Below are positions 38,089 to 49,503 of a stretch of DNA of 64,000 nt, piece after piece; within the stretch, counting starts at the first letter, position 1; each line of letters starts with the position of its first letter. The notes below the pieces were generated by a model. It saw only the letters and a list, made by a program, of their open reading frames with translations, searched no databases and was not told the origin of the DNA. Made by a program: the position numbers and the translations under genes. The DNA is from Schizochytrium sp. CCTCC M209059 (lineage: Eukaryota > Sar > Bigyra > Thraustochytrida > Thraustochytriidae): assembly GCA_000818945.1 (NCBI GenBank), contig KN805384.1, forward strand, positions 232,762 to 296,761, given 5' to 3'.

Positions 38089-39263
38089 CGAGGTTCTTCG
38101 TCTTTCGCTACTCTGGGTCGAAGGGAGCTACGCCGTCCTCCTCGTCGTCGTCTTCTTCTTCGTGCTTGTATCTTTCGTGGTGGAGATATGAAAAAAAGGT
38201 AGGGCAAAAACGAAGACGTGTCTTACACTCTTGACGTTCGCCGTTTCGTACGACGACGCCGTGCGGCTGTACCGCACGAGAAGAGGCGCGCACGCGCAGG
38301 AGCGCTGTGGCAGCTTCGACTCGCCAAGGGCCTCTGCTCTGCTCTGCCCTGCCCTGCTTTGCCCTGCTCTGCTACGCCTCTCCCTGGGGCCGGCTGCGCT
38401 TCGGCAGTGTCGCTCAGGTCTGCGGCGCTGGTCGAGAGCGTCGAAACTCCCCCTCGTTCTCCAGCGCGCAGAGGGCCGCCGCGCGCCGTCGGGGCCGGGG
38501 CTCCCGCTCGCCTCCGCGCTGGGGACGGCCTCCCGCGCGCCCGCGCCGCGCCCTTCGAGCGAGCTCGTGCGCCGCGCCGAGCGAGCGAGCAAGCGAACGA
38601 AGTACGGAGGTTTGGCCGCGGCGCTCACGCGATCCTGCGCGAAGTGGGGTATAGCTGCGCCGCAAGTCGGGATCCCAGCGGACGGAAATAGAGTATCGCC
38701 AATACTTTTGTTGGAGCGAGCGGAATCTTGTTTGGTTTTTTTATACTATAGAACGGAGGGGAACGGGCCTTTCAAAGTTTTTATGTTCGGGACCTAGATG
38801 CTACGTGGATTCGATGTTTGATTTGATCAAGAATCGAGGGCGAGATGGCCCAGGCCTAATGCAAACTCGGGCACCGGTGGCGGCAGCGACGATGTATATT
38901 TACGGGGAACATTGCAAAGGTAGCGGTATGCGAGAGTCTGGAGAGCGTGCTTGCGACCTCATTGAAGAAGCGCTGAAAACGATGACACACTCGGCCGTGG
39001 CCGAGAAAGGAAGAATACCGCACACCGGTAGAGCTTGGCGAAAATACGGCTGTTGTCCCGTGTGAGAGCACGATGTGCGTACCCACTGGCGGTCGGGACA
39101 AGGCGTGACCGACGTTGTGCGTTACGATCAGATGTCGTAATGTGGATAGCCTAAAGGATTACGCGGCCGTGTAGGGCTGCCAATGGACCGGTATACATGA
39201 AAACCTCGTTCTGTGGATGTCGCAGGGCGCTGGCGTCACACTCATTTTCGCGGCCGCTGTTGT

Positions 39264-39872
<609 letters not shown>

Positions 39873-39913
39873 ATGGTTTCGGAGAAGATAGCTTTCACTT
39901 TCTTCTGGGTTCG

Positions 39914-39971
39914 CATTTTGGCAAAATGTCACGAGTCCGGCTTTTCATAGATCCATAATTGAAAATTATGG
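39914..39971. other. Two short perfect hairpins next to the hexamer array
   Basis: CATTTT-GGC-AAAATG (39914-39928, 6-bp stem) and CCATAATT-GAA-AATTATGG (39953-39971, 8-bp stem, 3-base loop). They lie 40-100 bp beyond the end of the array. No function can be assigned. Confidence 0.5.
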
Positions 39972-41355
39972 AGAAGACTCGCACGAATGCCGCAACCTGA
40001 TTCTCGAAAAAGAGAGGGGTAGCATGGGGAAGCTCCGCTTGGTCACCCAATTAGCAAGCACGCTCAAAGATCGTGTTTGGACGATTCTGAAGCCGTCTTT
40101 ACCAAGAAGTGAAGGGGGAAGGGGATTTGACTTCGCAAGTCGTCTGGCAAAGAACTTGCAGTCTCTTTTCTACGCTCCGATGCTACAAGCTACCAAAGTG
40201 CTCCACACGTCGTAAAGTATATTTTAAGCGGGGGGCGAAAGAGGGATGGCAGTAGAGATAGCACCCTTCCTCTTCGGCGCTCCCACATTTTGCTCATTTT
40301 AATGGGGGCATAGACATCAACGCGCCTTCGTGTGGATGCCATCGAGCTGCTGCTGCCGCTGCCGCGGCTGCTGCTGCTCGCCAGTCACTATTGCAAATTG
40401 CAGTTGTCAATTCTTGCCTGAGATGCAGCGTGGCAAGCATACACCATTGCGAGAAGGAAGAAGAAGTCGCGTTCACAATCTACGGGCCAATGACCCCCAA
40501 GCCACGCGTGCGTCCGGGCTTGCAGCCGGCCCGCCCGTGTCAGCTGGCATCTTGAAACCGTCTACTTCATCACGTGTCCAGGCTTACAGTTAGTGTTAGC
40601 AACTCGTCAACTAACCTTATTTGACCCGACCTCCTTTGTCTGCCGCCGAACCCGCCTCCCGAAACCGCTTCCCCTCCTACGCCTTCTTCTTCTTCTTCCA
40701 CCGCCTTTTCCGCGCCACCCGAAGCACCCAGCTTCATCAAGAGGCTTCAATCGCTTCGAAGATTTCTGACCTCGATCTGCCAGCCCGCCGATTCTCAAAT
40801 TCGAGCTCCGAGCTCCGAGCCCTCCAAGCTTGCCTCGAGCTCGTCGTCCACGGCCGCCTTGACGAATTCTATGAATGTCTTGGTCATCAATGTCTTGGTC
40901 CCCGCCGCCGTCTCTTCGGGCCCGCGAATCAGGGGCCAGGGACGCCCGCGTTGGGCCCCCCTCACTCTTTTCTGCCCGTGCCTTGCGCAAACTCCGAGAC
41001 CACTCCTCTCCACGCCTCGCCATCCCATTCCTTTCCTTTTCATTCCACTCCGTCCCCATCCACTCCACTCCACTCCGCTCCACTCCACCCCATGCCTTGC
41101 CAGGCCTCGCCGTGCCGTGCGTGCGAGACCTGCGCGAGGCCTCTCTCCAGCGGCGGCAAGGAAAGCGGGGACGCGTCGACACGGCGTCATCGACCTAGCT
41201 GCTGCCGCGGCGTGCGGTGGCGAAGCTTTGGGAGCAAGGAAGAGGCCGGGAGCGGGCTCGCAAGGGACAGGACCAGATAGACGGCAGAAAGCAAACACGA
41301 AAGGAGAAGTCGTGGCGTCGTCCCGCGAGGCGGCGCTCGGCGAGGGCGGAGAAGA

Positions 41356-41488
41356 CGAGTCGAGTCGAGTCGAGTCGAGTCGAGACAAGACAGTGCGAGG
41401 CAGCTGCGGCGGGGACGAGGACGAGCCGAACCAAGCCGAGCCGAGCCGAGCCGAGCCGAGCCGTGCTGACTGACTGACTGACTGACTG
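41356..41488. repeat. CGAGT, CCGAG and TGAC tracts in FUSC-1 leader
   Basis: Three consecutive simple tracts: CGAGT (41356-41383), CCGAG (about 41434-41462) and TGAC (about 41464-41488), within 260 bp of the first FUSC-like ATG. Confidence 0.85.
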
Positions 41489-41611
41489 TTTGACAAACCT
41501 GCACTACGACTCGCCAAGACCTCGCTCGCGCCTTGTAGCGAGTGCTTGCTCTCCAAGTCGGCGCCGGGGAAACCTTGCCACGACCAGCGGCCGGCAAATC
41601 GAAAACCCAAG

Positions 41612-44600
41612 ATGAGCAACAGCGCGCCGGACCCGTTCTTCCAGGATTGGGCGGAGGACCGCGAGCTGCAACGACTGGAGTCGGAGATCGAAAACGCCGG
41701 CGACGTCGAGAGAAACGAGCTATCAAGCCTCGAGCGCTTCGAAGAAGAGCAACAGGGACATCGCAACCAAAATGCGCAACTCCTCAAGAGCGTGGCGGAC
41801 TATGCGCACCATGGCATCCTCGAAACGCTCGGCGCAGGCGCCTTGTCGCCAGCGAACTCGCTAGCAGCCATCGTGAAGGCAGACCTAGAGACAACAGATG
41901 GCCCGATTGAACCGGCAAGTCATCGTCGCAGTTCCATTGGCAAACCCATCGGCCACGTCGAAGAGATTGTGAGCGCCAAACCCCGTTCGGATTCTAGCGT
42001 TGGTAGTCTTTGGCGGCACATTGTAAGTCTACTCACGCTGACTCGGGAACAAAAGATCCTCGTCCGCAATGCTGTGATCCTCAGCGCAGCGCTCGTTTTC
42101 CCCTTCTTTGAACAAATTCGTGATCTTGCGAGCGGGACCGGACTGCTCATCCCCATTTACGCTCTGATTTTGGCACTGCGTCCTCTTAATGACACCTGCC
42201 TCGGCATCGAGGGCCAGCAATTCATGGGTTTCGTGTTGATGTGGCCTTTTATCGTTGCCTATGCGATCTTTATGGTGGCAGTTACCGCGCAGAATTTGAC
42301 TGGATTTTTGATCCTCTTTGGCGTTGGGGTATTGCTCATCTTTTTAGTGGGCCTTACATATCCGACTTGCATGCTGGCTATCCTGCTGCAAACCATTACC
42401 TTTTCCGTGCAGAGTCTCAGCGTATGGAAAATCTACAATCTCGAGCCGGCTGCAAGGCCCTTTCACGAGGCGCTGCTTATTCTAGGTGGCGCCACATTTG
42501 GCATGGCCATCCCGTTCTGCCTTCACATGTTTGGTGCGCTCGTCATCTTTCCGTGGAGCTCGATCCAGTCGACGCACCAGATTCTTTCCAACAGATACAC
42601 GACGTACGGAACTCTTCTTCGCCGTCTTCGGCCCATTTTTGCCAAGGTCGCCGTCGAGACCCTCGACCCGTCCAGCGAGAGCGGTGAGGGGGACCTTGAC
42701 CCTGAGCTATTGAGAAAACTCACGGAGGCGCGCCAAGCCGAGATTTCATCAATTTTGCTGGCGCAAAAGTGGATGGGTCTCACGCTCCTCGAGACGCGTT
42801 TCCACGGGCGCGGCGACGGCCTTCGCTATTTGGAACGATATGACCAGGGCCTGACGATCTCAAGAATTGCGGGCGCCGCCGCCGATGATGTATTGAACCA
42901 TCAAGAGGAACGACGCAATATCGGTCCAGCAGCCCGCAAGGTCGACCAAGCGCGTGAAAAGGCGCGTTTTCTCGAACAAGAGGTACAGGCCGAAATCGAA
43001 ACGGACGTTGCCGAAATTAACCAAAGACGGCTCGAGCGCAAACGAATTCCCGTTCTTCTTTACGAGATCAACCTCTTGCTCGAGCTGGGTGCGCACAGAC
43101 TTTCTTCGCTGGCGGGTCTTCCCCCGTCGCCAAAAGACGCAGAGACGCAGACCAAGCGCACCAATACCCTTGCATTGCTTGAGAGGGAACAGGAAGCGCT
43201 TTCGCGCCTCGCCACAGAGCTCGAGGAGCTCATGGTTTCATGGATGCGGCGCTACCTGCAGACGACGGCGTTGCGCACATTGGCGTCAATGGAGCGCAAA
43301 AACAGAGAAGCCTGCTTCCATCGCACCACACTAACAAGCTATGTGCTGGAGCTTCTACGCTTGGTGCGTGCTCAGGAAGAAGCGTGGACATCGCTTCGCG
43401 AAGAAATGAGCCGCCAACGAGAAGACGACTGGCGACATGAATGGACGCTGACCTTTCCGTTTCAGGATGATTTTTTGGCATCTTACTATTCGACAACGCG
43501 AGCCCACTTCTATGTCAAGGATACGCGCTTTCGCTCGCGTTCTGAGAACGCATACGCTTCATTCTTCACGAGCGGTCGGTGGAAAATGGCCTTCAAATTT
43601 GCGCTGGGAACCTCACTGCTTACTCTTCCTGGCCTGTTGGATCCCTCTTATCTGCTCTTTTCCTCGGTGCAGCTGCTCAACGCTGTCTTTGCCTTCCAGG
43701 TGATCCTCTTCAAGACGCAGACGGGCCTGGTCATTGAGCGCACAGCGCATCGACTTTTGGGCGTGACATTGGGATATGTCGTGGCTGGAGTCATTTGGGA
43801 ACTTGCCTGCATCGGAAGTTGCGCAGCGATACACCAGTGGATCTTTTACGCAGCCGAGATCGTCGCGCTCGCCTTTTACCTCTGGGCAAAGGCCGCATAT
43901 CCGCAGTATGGCTATGTTGTGTTTGCGGCTTTTCGAACCATCGTCAGTCTAGCGGTGGTCTTTTCTTCGTCAGAGACGCCAAGCACAATTACGGTGTGGC
44001 GGGAAGGTGGTTTCATCTTGGTGTCGACGCTCATTGGCGCTGCCGGCGCCTTGCTCTTGGCACTCTTCCTATGGCCCACGAGCGGTCGTTCGTTGATCCG
44101 CGCGACGCTTTCGCAGTCGTACCATGACTTTGTTTTGCTCTTTGAGCAGGTGCTTACGGAACGCTACGAGCACCCGGATACCTCGGAGGTGCTCCCGCAG
44201 GTTGCAGCCTTTGAGCATCAGATTGCAAGCACCTTGCACGTGGATATCGCCCTCCAGCTACGCTCTGCACAACTCGAGTCGATGCAGCGACTCGCCTTCG
44301 ATGCGCCTCACGAAGATTACGTCAAGGCTGTGCAGAGCACGCGACGCGTGTGGCACTCGTTGTGGAAGCTGCATCACCTGGGTGGGGTTCGCATGCAGGC
44401 CTTGCTGCAGCCGCAGCCGCAACATGGCGCAGACCTTGGCCTCCAGCCCGAGACGGCGCGTCTGTTCTTCTCCATGCACCGATGGCTCACATCTGCGTTT
44501 ACGACGGCGGCCGCGCGTCTTGGATCGCAGCAAAAGGACTCCATGCCTATTCTGCGGCCTGTCGCGGCGACCCCGCATCTTTTACGCGAGATGCTGCAGG

Positions 44601-44851
44601 ATTTTCTCACGCGTGCATTTCGGGACGAAGCCTTTTACAACTGTGTGCTGGCCTCGCAAGACCTCGGCTTCATCGCCAACATGCTCTTTATGGCAGACAG
44701 CATGCAGGACATTTCCTACGCGCTCGACGAGGTCTTCACCTTTATCGAGCATTTTCTGCAGAAGCCAGTGTACGCGGACCGTCTGCGCGCTGCGGAGCAG
44801 GCGCGCTTCGACGTCTTTGCCTCGCCCTCGCTCGAGATTCACGTCGAGTGA
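41612..44851 (+). CDS. FUSC/ArAE-like membrane transporter, array copy 1
   Basis: 1,079 residues from the ATG at 41612. It has an acidic N-terminus with the array-wide FFQDWAEDRELQRLESE motif. A first hydrophobic block of about six helices (about 150-330) carries IPIYALILALRPLNDT. A cytosolic helical region (330-650) begins RYTTYGTLLRRLRP. A second block (about 655-825) has the FUSC-type ERTAHRLLGVTLGYVVAGVIWELACIG and ends LWPTSGR. A C-terminal helical domain (about 830-1079; WHSLWKLHHLGG, HRWLTSAF, PILRPVAATP) follows. This two-block plan is that of fusaric-acid-resistance/aromatic acid exporter proteins (bacterial AaeB/YccS, yeast BRE4, distantly plant ALMT). It probably exports organic anions or aromatic acids; substrate is unknown. 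First of six head-to-tail paralogues. Confidence 0.82.
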   Translation: MSNSAPDPFFQDWAEDRELQRLESEIENAGDVERNELSSLERFEEEQQGHRNQNAQLLKSVADYAHHGILETLGAGALSPANSLAAIVKADLETTDGPIEPASHRRSSIGKPIGHVEEIVSAKPRSDSSVGSLWRHIVSLLTLTREQKILVRNAVILSAALVFPFFEQIRDLASGTGLLIPIYALILALRPLNDTCLGIEGQQFMGFVLMWPFIVAYAIFMVAVTAQNLTGFLILFGVGVLLIFLVGLTYPTCMLAILLQTITFSVQSLSVWKIYNLEPAARPFHEALLILGGATFGMAIPFCLHMFGALVIFPWSSIQSTHQILSNRYTTYGTLLRRLRPIFAKVAVETLDPSSESGEGDLDPELLRKLTEARQAEISSILLAQKWMGLTLLETRFHGRGDGLRYLERYDQGLTISRIAGAAADDVLNHQEERRNIGPAARKVDQAREKARFLEQEVQAEIETDVAEINQRRLERKRIPVLLYEINLLLELGAHRLSSLAGLPPSPKDAETQTKRTNTLALLEREQEALSRLATELEELMVSWMRRYLQTTALRTLASMERKNREACFHRTTLTSYVLELLRLVRAQEEAWTSLREEMSRQREDDWRHEWTLTFPFQDDFLASYYSTTRAHFYVKDTRFRSRSENAYASFFTSGRWKMAFKFALGTSLLTLPGLLDPSYLLFSSVQLLNAVFAFQVILFKTQTGLVIERTAHRLLGVTLGYVVAGVIWELACIGSCAAIHQWIFYAAEIVALAFYLWAKAAYPQYGYVVFAAFRTIVSLAVVFSSSETPSTITVWREGGFILVSTLIGAAGALLLALFLWPTSGRSLIRATLSQSYHDFVLLFEQVLTERYEHPDTSEVLPQVAAFEHQIASTLHVDIALQLRSAQLESMQRLAFDAPHEDYVKAVQSTRRVWHSLWKLHHLGGVRMQALLQPQPQHGADLGLQPETARLFFSMHRWLTSAFTTAAARLGSQQKDSMPILRPVAATPHLLREMLQDFLTRAFRDEAFYNCVLASQDLGFIANMLFMADSMQDISYALDEVFTFIEHFLQKPVYADRLRAAEQARFDVFASPSLEIHVE

Positions 44852-45632
44852 TCGAACGGGCTATATTGCTTACCTACTTACTAACCACCCGTATTCCCTG
44901 TAAGATAACCATGGCATTTCTTCAACTCATGTGTTCGTGCGTGCGTGCGTGCATGTGTGTGCGTGCTATGTTGCGCGCGCCGCACCGTGGCCGCCCTGGC
45001 ATCGTGACTCTTGCACGAACGACGGCTTGCCTCCAGCAACCAACCCTTGCTCTCGAACCATCCACCGACTCAACACGCAGACCAACCTCCGCGCGCGACC
45101 TTTGCGCGCACGGCGTTTCGCGCGAGGCTGGCTCGCTCCCGCGGCGCGAAGGTCAGCGAGCCTACGCGCTTCGCGGCCCTCCTCCGCCCGCCAGCTCGCC
45201 CTCCTCGGCGTGCATCCCGGCCAGCAAGCCGTGCGGGACCGGGACAGACAATGTGGCCCCCCGCCTTCCCACGAGGCCGGCCATTCAGCGGCCTCGGCTG
45301 CGCGTCGACACTCCCTGTAGTCAGCCGCGGAAGGTGGCGTACGTACGCGGGGCTCTTAGGCTTTCTTCTCTGCTGGCCCTTCTTTCCTCGCGCTGCTTGC
45401 CTGCTTGCTTGCTCGCTCGCTCGCCTGCTCGCTCGCCTGCTCGCCCGCTTGCTTGCGCGCCTGAAGCCGCTCGCGCGCGCTCGTCTGGGCCGCGGTCCGC
45501 GCCGCCGCCGCCGCGTGAAGTCCGCCCGTCCCTGTCTCCGCGCGGAGCGAGGCGGGGCCAGGCGAGGCAGGGCAGAGCGAAAGCAGGCTGAGAACCCGGG
45601 CCGAGGCCGCGCCGCAGCGAGCGCGAGGCCCG
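44852..45632. promoter_or_regulatory. Spacer between FUSC-like copies 1 and 2
   Basis: 781 bp without a supportable gene. It contains GTGC/GCGTG repeats (about 44935-44965) and a CTTG/CTCG tetranucleotide tract (about 45395-45460), and becomes very GC-rich towards the copy-2 start. The frame open from 45011 is repeat-rich leader, not an N-terminal extension. Confidence 0.5.
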
Positions 45633-48600
45633 ATGTCGGCGAACGAGATCCTGAGCGACTGGGCCGAGGACGCGAGGGCGGCGAGACTGCAGGACGCGCT
45701 GGACGAGGTCGCCCTCGCGGAGAAGGAGCAGTTCACGGACCTCGAGGCGGCAGAGGCGGCGGGGGCGAACATCCTCGGCAGGGGCGAGGAGTTCGCGCGC
45801 GACGCGAGAGCCTGCGCGAGATCGCCGAAGAGGATGAGGACAGCACCTCCAAGGAAGAACTGTCGTCGTCGAGCGAGAGCGACGCGCAGAAAAGCGACGC
45901 CAAGGGCGCAACGACGCCGTTGAAAACGAAAGGAGCAGCGTCCAGATGTCTTTCGGGCTTTCATAGTGTTGCGCAAAGCTTGCTGAGCGCTCTCCACTTG
46001 ACCCGCTTTCGGCGCACGCTCGCGAGGAACGCCATCGTGGCTATCATTGCGTGCGTTCTGCAGTGGATGCCCGGCATCGCGGAGTACTCGACAAACAGGT
46101 TCGAATACCTCATTCCCATCTTTGTTCTCGTGCTCGGACTGCGTCCATTCAATGACACTTTCGTAGGTGCCGAAACGCAGCAGCTCATTGGATGCGTCGT
46201 GGTCTGGCCTCCCTTGTATGCGTTTTCCGTCTTCATGATCACCGTCGCGCTCCATAGTCTGGGCGGCTTTTGTTTCCTCTTTGGCATTGCAGTCCTCCTC
46301 GCCATCATGGTCGGCCTCTCGTACCCGTCCATCATCCTTGGCGTCCTCATTGAGACCATCATGTTTTCCATCATGCATTTGCAGGTGTGGCGACAGTATA
46401 ATTTTCAAGATACGGGCAGCAGCAACACAATGGCAGGACAGAGCGAATTCGACGGCTCCATCGACATCATTACAGGAGGCACCTTTGTGCTGGGCGTCTC
46501 TGTCCTGCTTCATTGGGGAGGCGCAATGATCATCTTTCCCTGGTTTGCTGTGCAACATACGCGCCAAGCCCTTGGCACGCGGTATGCCGCGCACGCAGCG
46601 CTTTTGCGCCACCTGCGTCCCGTCTATGGACGCATTGCCATGTACACGATGGATCCTACAACGCAGCAATACCCTTCTGGAATTCCAGAGGACTTGCTCC
46701 AGAAACTCAAGGTGGCCCATGAACAAGAGGTTTCCTCGATTCCTCTCGGTCAGCGATGGGTCGCCGCGGCTCTATTGGAAACGCGCTTCATGTTTCAAGG
46801 CGATGGTATTCGGTACCTTGAACGCTATCATGGAAATCTAACCCTGACGCGGATTGCGAGGTCGGCAGCTTTTGGCGCGCTGCATCGCACCTGGCCTTTT
46901 GCCAATCTCGGCGAGAACGGGCTCAAGGCCGATCTGATGCGCGAGCGCGCCCTTTTTCTTGAGCAAGAAGCAATCGAGAATATTCAGCTCGACGAAGCCT
47001 CGATCAATCGCAAGGTCAAAGAACGTACACAGATCCCGCTGCTTCTCATTAAAATGAGCATCCTCCTGGAACTCGGCGCGCAGCGCTTGGCGACGCTTGT
47101 CAGCATGAAGCCACCGCAACCGCATGAGCAGTCTCGCGCGCGCTCAGACCTCCTCAGTCTTCTCGCACGCGAACAAAGCTTGCTCAATGAGCACGCTGTC
47201 GAGCTCGAAGACTTGGCGCGTACTTGGATGGCGCGTGTGTTGCGAACACATGCTGCGCGCGTCAACGACGCGTCGCGGCCGAACAAGGAGGTCTTTTTCC
47301 GACGTACCAAGCTGATCAGCTATATTCTCATTCTTCTCAAGCTCGCCAAGGCCCAGGAGGACACCGTGGCAGCTCTTACCGCAGAGTCAGAACCGCATCC
47401 CGACGACTGGCGTCGGGAGTGGACATTGACGCTCCCGTTTCAGTATACATTTCTCCCCTCGTACTACAACGCAAAACGGTCGTCCTTTTACAAGCCGGTC
47501 GGTGGTTTTCTGGCTCGTGCAGAGAGATGGTGCGACCAGTTCTTTTCAGGTCACACTTGGAAAATGTCTTTCAAGTTTGCCTTGGGCACGACTTGCCTCG
47601 TGTTGCCGGGCTTCCTCACCGCGTCGCACTCTGCATACACGTCCATCCAGCTTCTCAACGCTAACGTCTCCTTCCAATTTATCCTTTTCAAGACACAGAC
47701 GGGACTGGTAATTGAGCGAACACTGCATCGCATCAGTGGCATCGCTATCGGCGCAATCGCCATTGGCATCGGCTGGGAGCTTGCTTGTATTGGCGGTTGC
47801 TCGGCCGACTACTATCAATGGATTCTGTTCGCAATGGAGCTCGTTACCATTGGTGCATATCTGTGGTTTCGCAGCCTCGTTCCGGCCCATGGATACATTG
47901 GCTTTGCCGCCTCGCGCACGGTGGTTAGTCTAGCCATGCTTTCGACCGCGCAAGTGGAGGCCGATCACACTTATGCATGGGCGCAGGCTGGCTTTGTGGT
48001 GGCATCGTCTGCTCTCGGCGGCGCCGGGGCACTGGTTCTTGCTTTTTTCCTGTGGCCCACAAGCGGGCGCTTCTTCATTCGCCGCACGCTGTCGCAGACC
48101 TACCACGACTTTGTGGTGCATTTCGAGCAGGTACTGCTGGCGCGCTACGAGCGACCGGATCTTATGAATCGCGAGCTTACCAAAGTGATTGCCCTGGAGC
48201 ACATCATCGCGCACGATCTCTTTGTAAATATGATGCCCAAGCTCCGTTCTGCGCAGCTGGAAAGCATGCAGCGAATCAACTTTGACGCCCCGCACGAGCT
48301 TTACGTGCGCGCAGTCGACAGCACACGCCTCATTTGGCACTCGCTGTGGAAGTTGCATCACCTGGGCGGCATCCGAATCTTTTTGCGCGACAAAGCTGGC
48401 CACCCTGCGGTGGCCATGCGCCCAGCCACTGCGCGTTCCTTCTTTGCGGTCAATCGCTGGCTCACGTCAGCATTTGCGACGGCTGCTGCGCAGCTCGGCT
48501 CTTCGCAGCGCGAGTCGCTCCCCGTTCTTCGTCCGCTTGCTGCATCTCCGGAACTGCTCAACGAGATGGTCCAGGACTTTTTGAGTCAAGCCTTCGCAGA

Positions 48601-48841
48601 CGACCTTCTCATGGATCAGATTCTCGATTCGGGGGACCTCTCGCTTCTCGCCAATCTTCCCTTTTTGGCGGACAGTCTGCTCCAGATTTCGTTCGCGCTG
48701 GACGACCTCTTCACGCTCATGGAGGCTGTTGTTCCTGTCCCCGAGTACGCCGATCGTCTCCGCAAGGCTGAGCAAAGATCCTTTGACCTTTACGCGCGCG
48801 AGCTTGACGGGACGAGCTCCGCCACGCTCATGCCCATCTAG
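45633..48841 (+). CDS. FUSC/ArAE-like transporter, copy 2, with frameshift
   Basis: The N-terminus starts at the ATG at 45633 (MSANEILSDWAEDARAARLQ) and matches the array-wide acidic W motif, but this frame runs out of family similarity near 45805. The family sequence resumes in another frame (RESLREIAEEDEDS onwards). One missing base within the GC-rich stretch at about 45799-45815 would join them to about 1,069 residues, the family length. No usable intron fits: the only GT-AG pair there is 18 bases apart. Downstream all is intact: block 1 (about 131-308, LRPFNDT), loop, block 2 (about 643-813, ERTLHRISGIAIGAIAIGIGWELACIG, LWPTSGR) and C-terminal domain (WHSLWKLHHLGG). Most likely a sequence error; a recent pseudogene is possible. 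Same transporter-like role as its neighbours. Confidence 0.75.
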
Positions 48842-48907
48842 ATCGAGACTAGATTGTCCCAATTGTAGGCCCTGTGATTGATTCGCTGTCGATGAATGAA
48901 TAAATAA

Positions 48908-48909
<2 letters not shown>

Positions 48910-48942
<33 letters not shown>
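48910..48942. repeat. GATA tetranucleotide repeat
   Basis: About eight GATA units just 3' of FUSC-like copy 2. Confidence 0.95.
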
Positions 48943-49304
48943 CGTACGTAGATAGACCGATGAACGACAAAACTTCGTTCGCCACAAGGTGTCACCGCTT
49001 CCACTACCTCCTTCCCCTTCCGCAACCAAATGAGCTCGCCGGGACGAGGCTGTGAGGACTGGCTGGCTGACTGGCTGGCTTGCTAAAATGTGAGGACCAT
49101 GGCGGGTGCTGGTGCCCGCTCGGCCTATGACGCTCTCTGCAAGGTGTGCCAAGCCCGCATAATTTTTTTCCGTCACCTTGAGATCTAGGCCTAGCGAGCT
49201 AGCTAGCTACTATAGCTAGCCATTCATCCTATCTCCGCTGCCAGAGCTAGCTAGCCCCTCGTCCTGGTCCTCGTCCTCGTCCTCGTCCTCACTGTCCCAG
49301 CCAG

Positions 49305-49343
49305 GCCGGAGCCTCTTGCCGGAGCCTCTTGCCGGAGCCTCTT
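49305..49343. repeat. Three perfect 13-bp direct repeats
   Basis: Three head-to-tail copies of GCCGGAGCCTCTT, about 160 bp before the start of FUSC-like copy 3. Confidence 0.9.
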
Positions 49344-49503
49344 GCCGGGCTGTCCAAGGTGGCCCGGGTCATTCATTCACTGTCACTCATTCTCATTCAT
49401 TCTCATTCAGTCATCCACCGAGTGCCATTCAGTGAGGTCTGCTGAGGCTCTCTCTCGGGCCGCAGAACCACAACAACGCTCAAGTTGTTGCCGAGAGCAG
49501 AGC

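Larger units (their letters stand above)
48842..49503. promoter_or_regulatory. Spacer between FUSC-like copies 2 and 3
   Basis: 662 bp. It holds a GATA run (48910-48942), CTGGCTGA/CTGGCTTG repeats (about 49058-49084), a CTAGGCCTAG palindrome with nested AGCTAGCT sequences (49185-49256), GTCCTC units (49258-49291), three perfect copies of a 13-mer GCCGGAGCCTCTT (49305-49343) and CATTCTCATTCA repeats (about 49374-49410). No gene is supported. Confidence 0.6.

Noticed and set aside
40795..41787. 330-residue minus-strand frame over the FUSC-1 leader
   Set aside because: Ser/Arg-rich translation of CCACT, CGAGT and CCGAG tracts with no conserved part.
45011..45632. N-terminal extension in the main frame of copy 2
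   Set aside because: It is leader sequence in the wrong frame for the family N-terminus, which is encoded from 45633 in another frame.
45356..46726. 456-residue minus-strand frame opposite FUSC-like copy 2
   Set aside because: Antisense shadow plus repeat-derived peptide; no family similarity.
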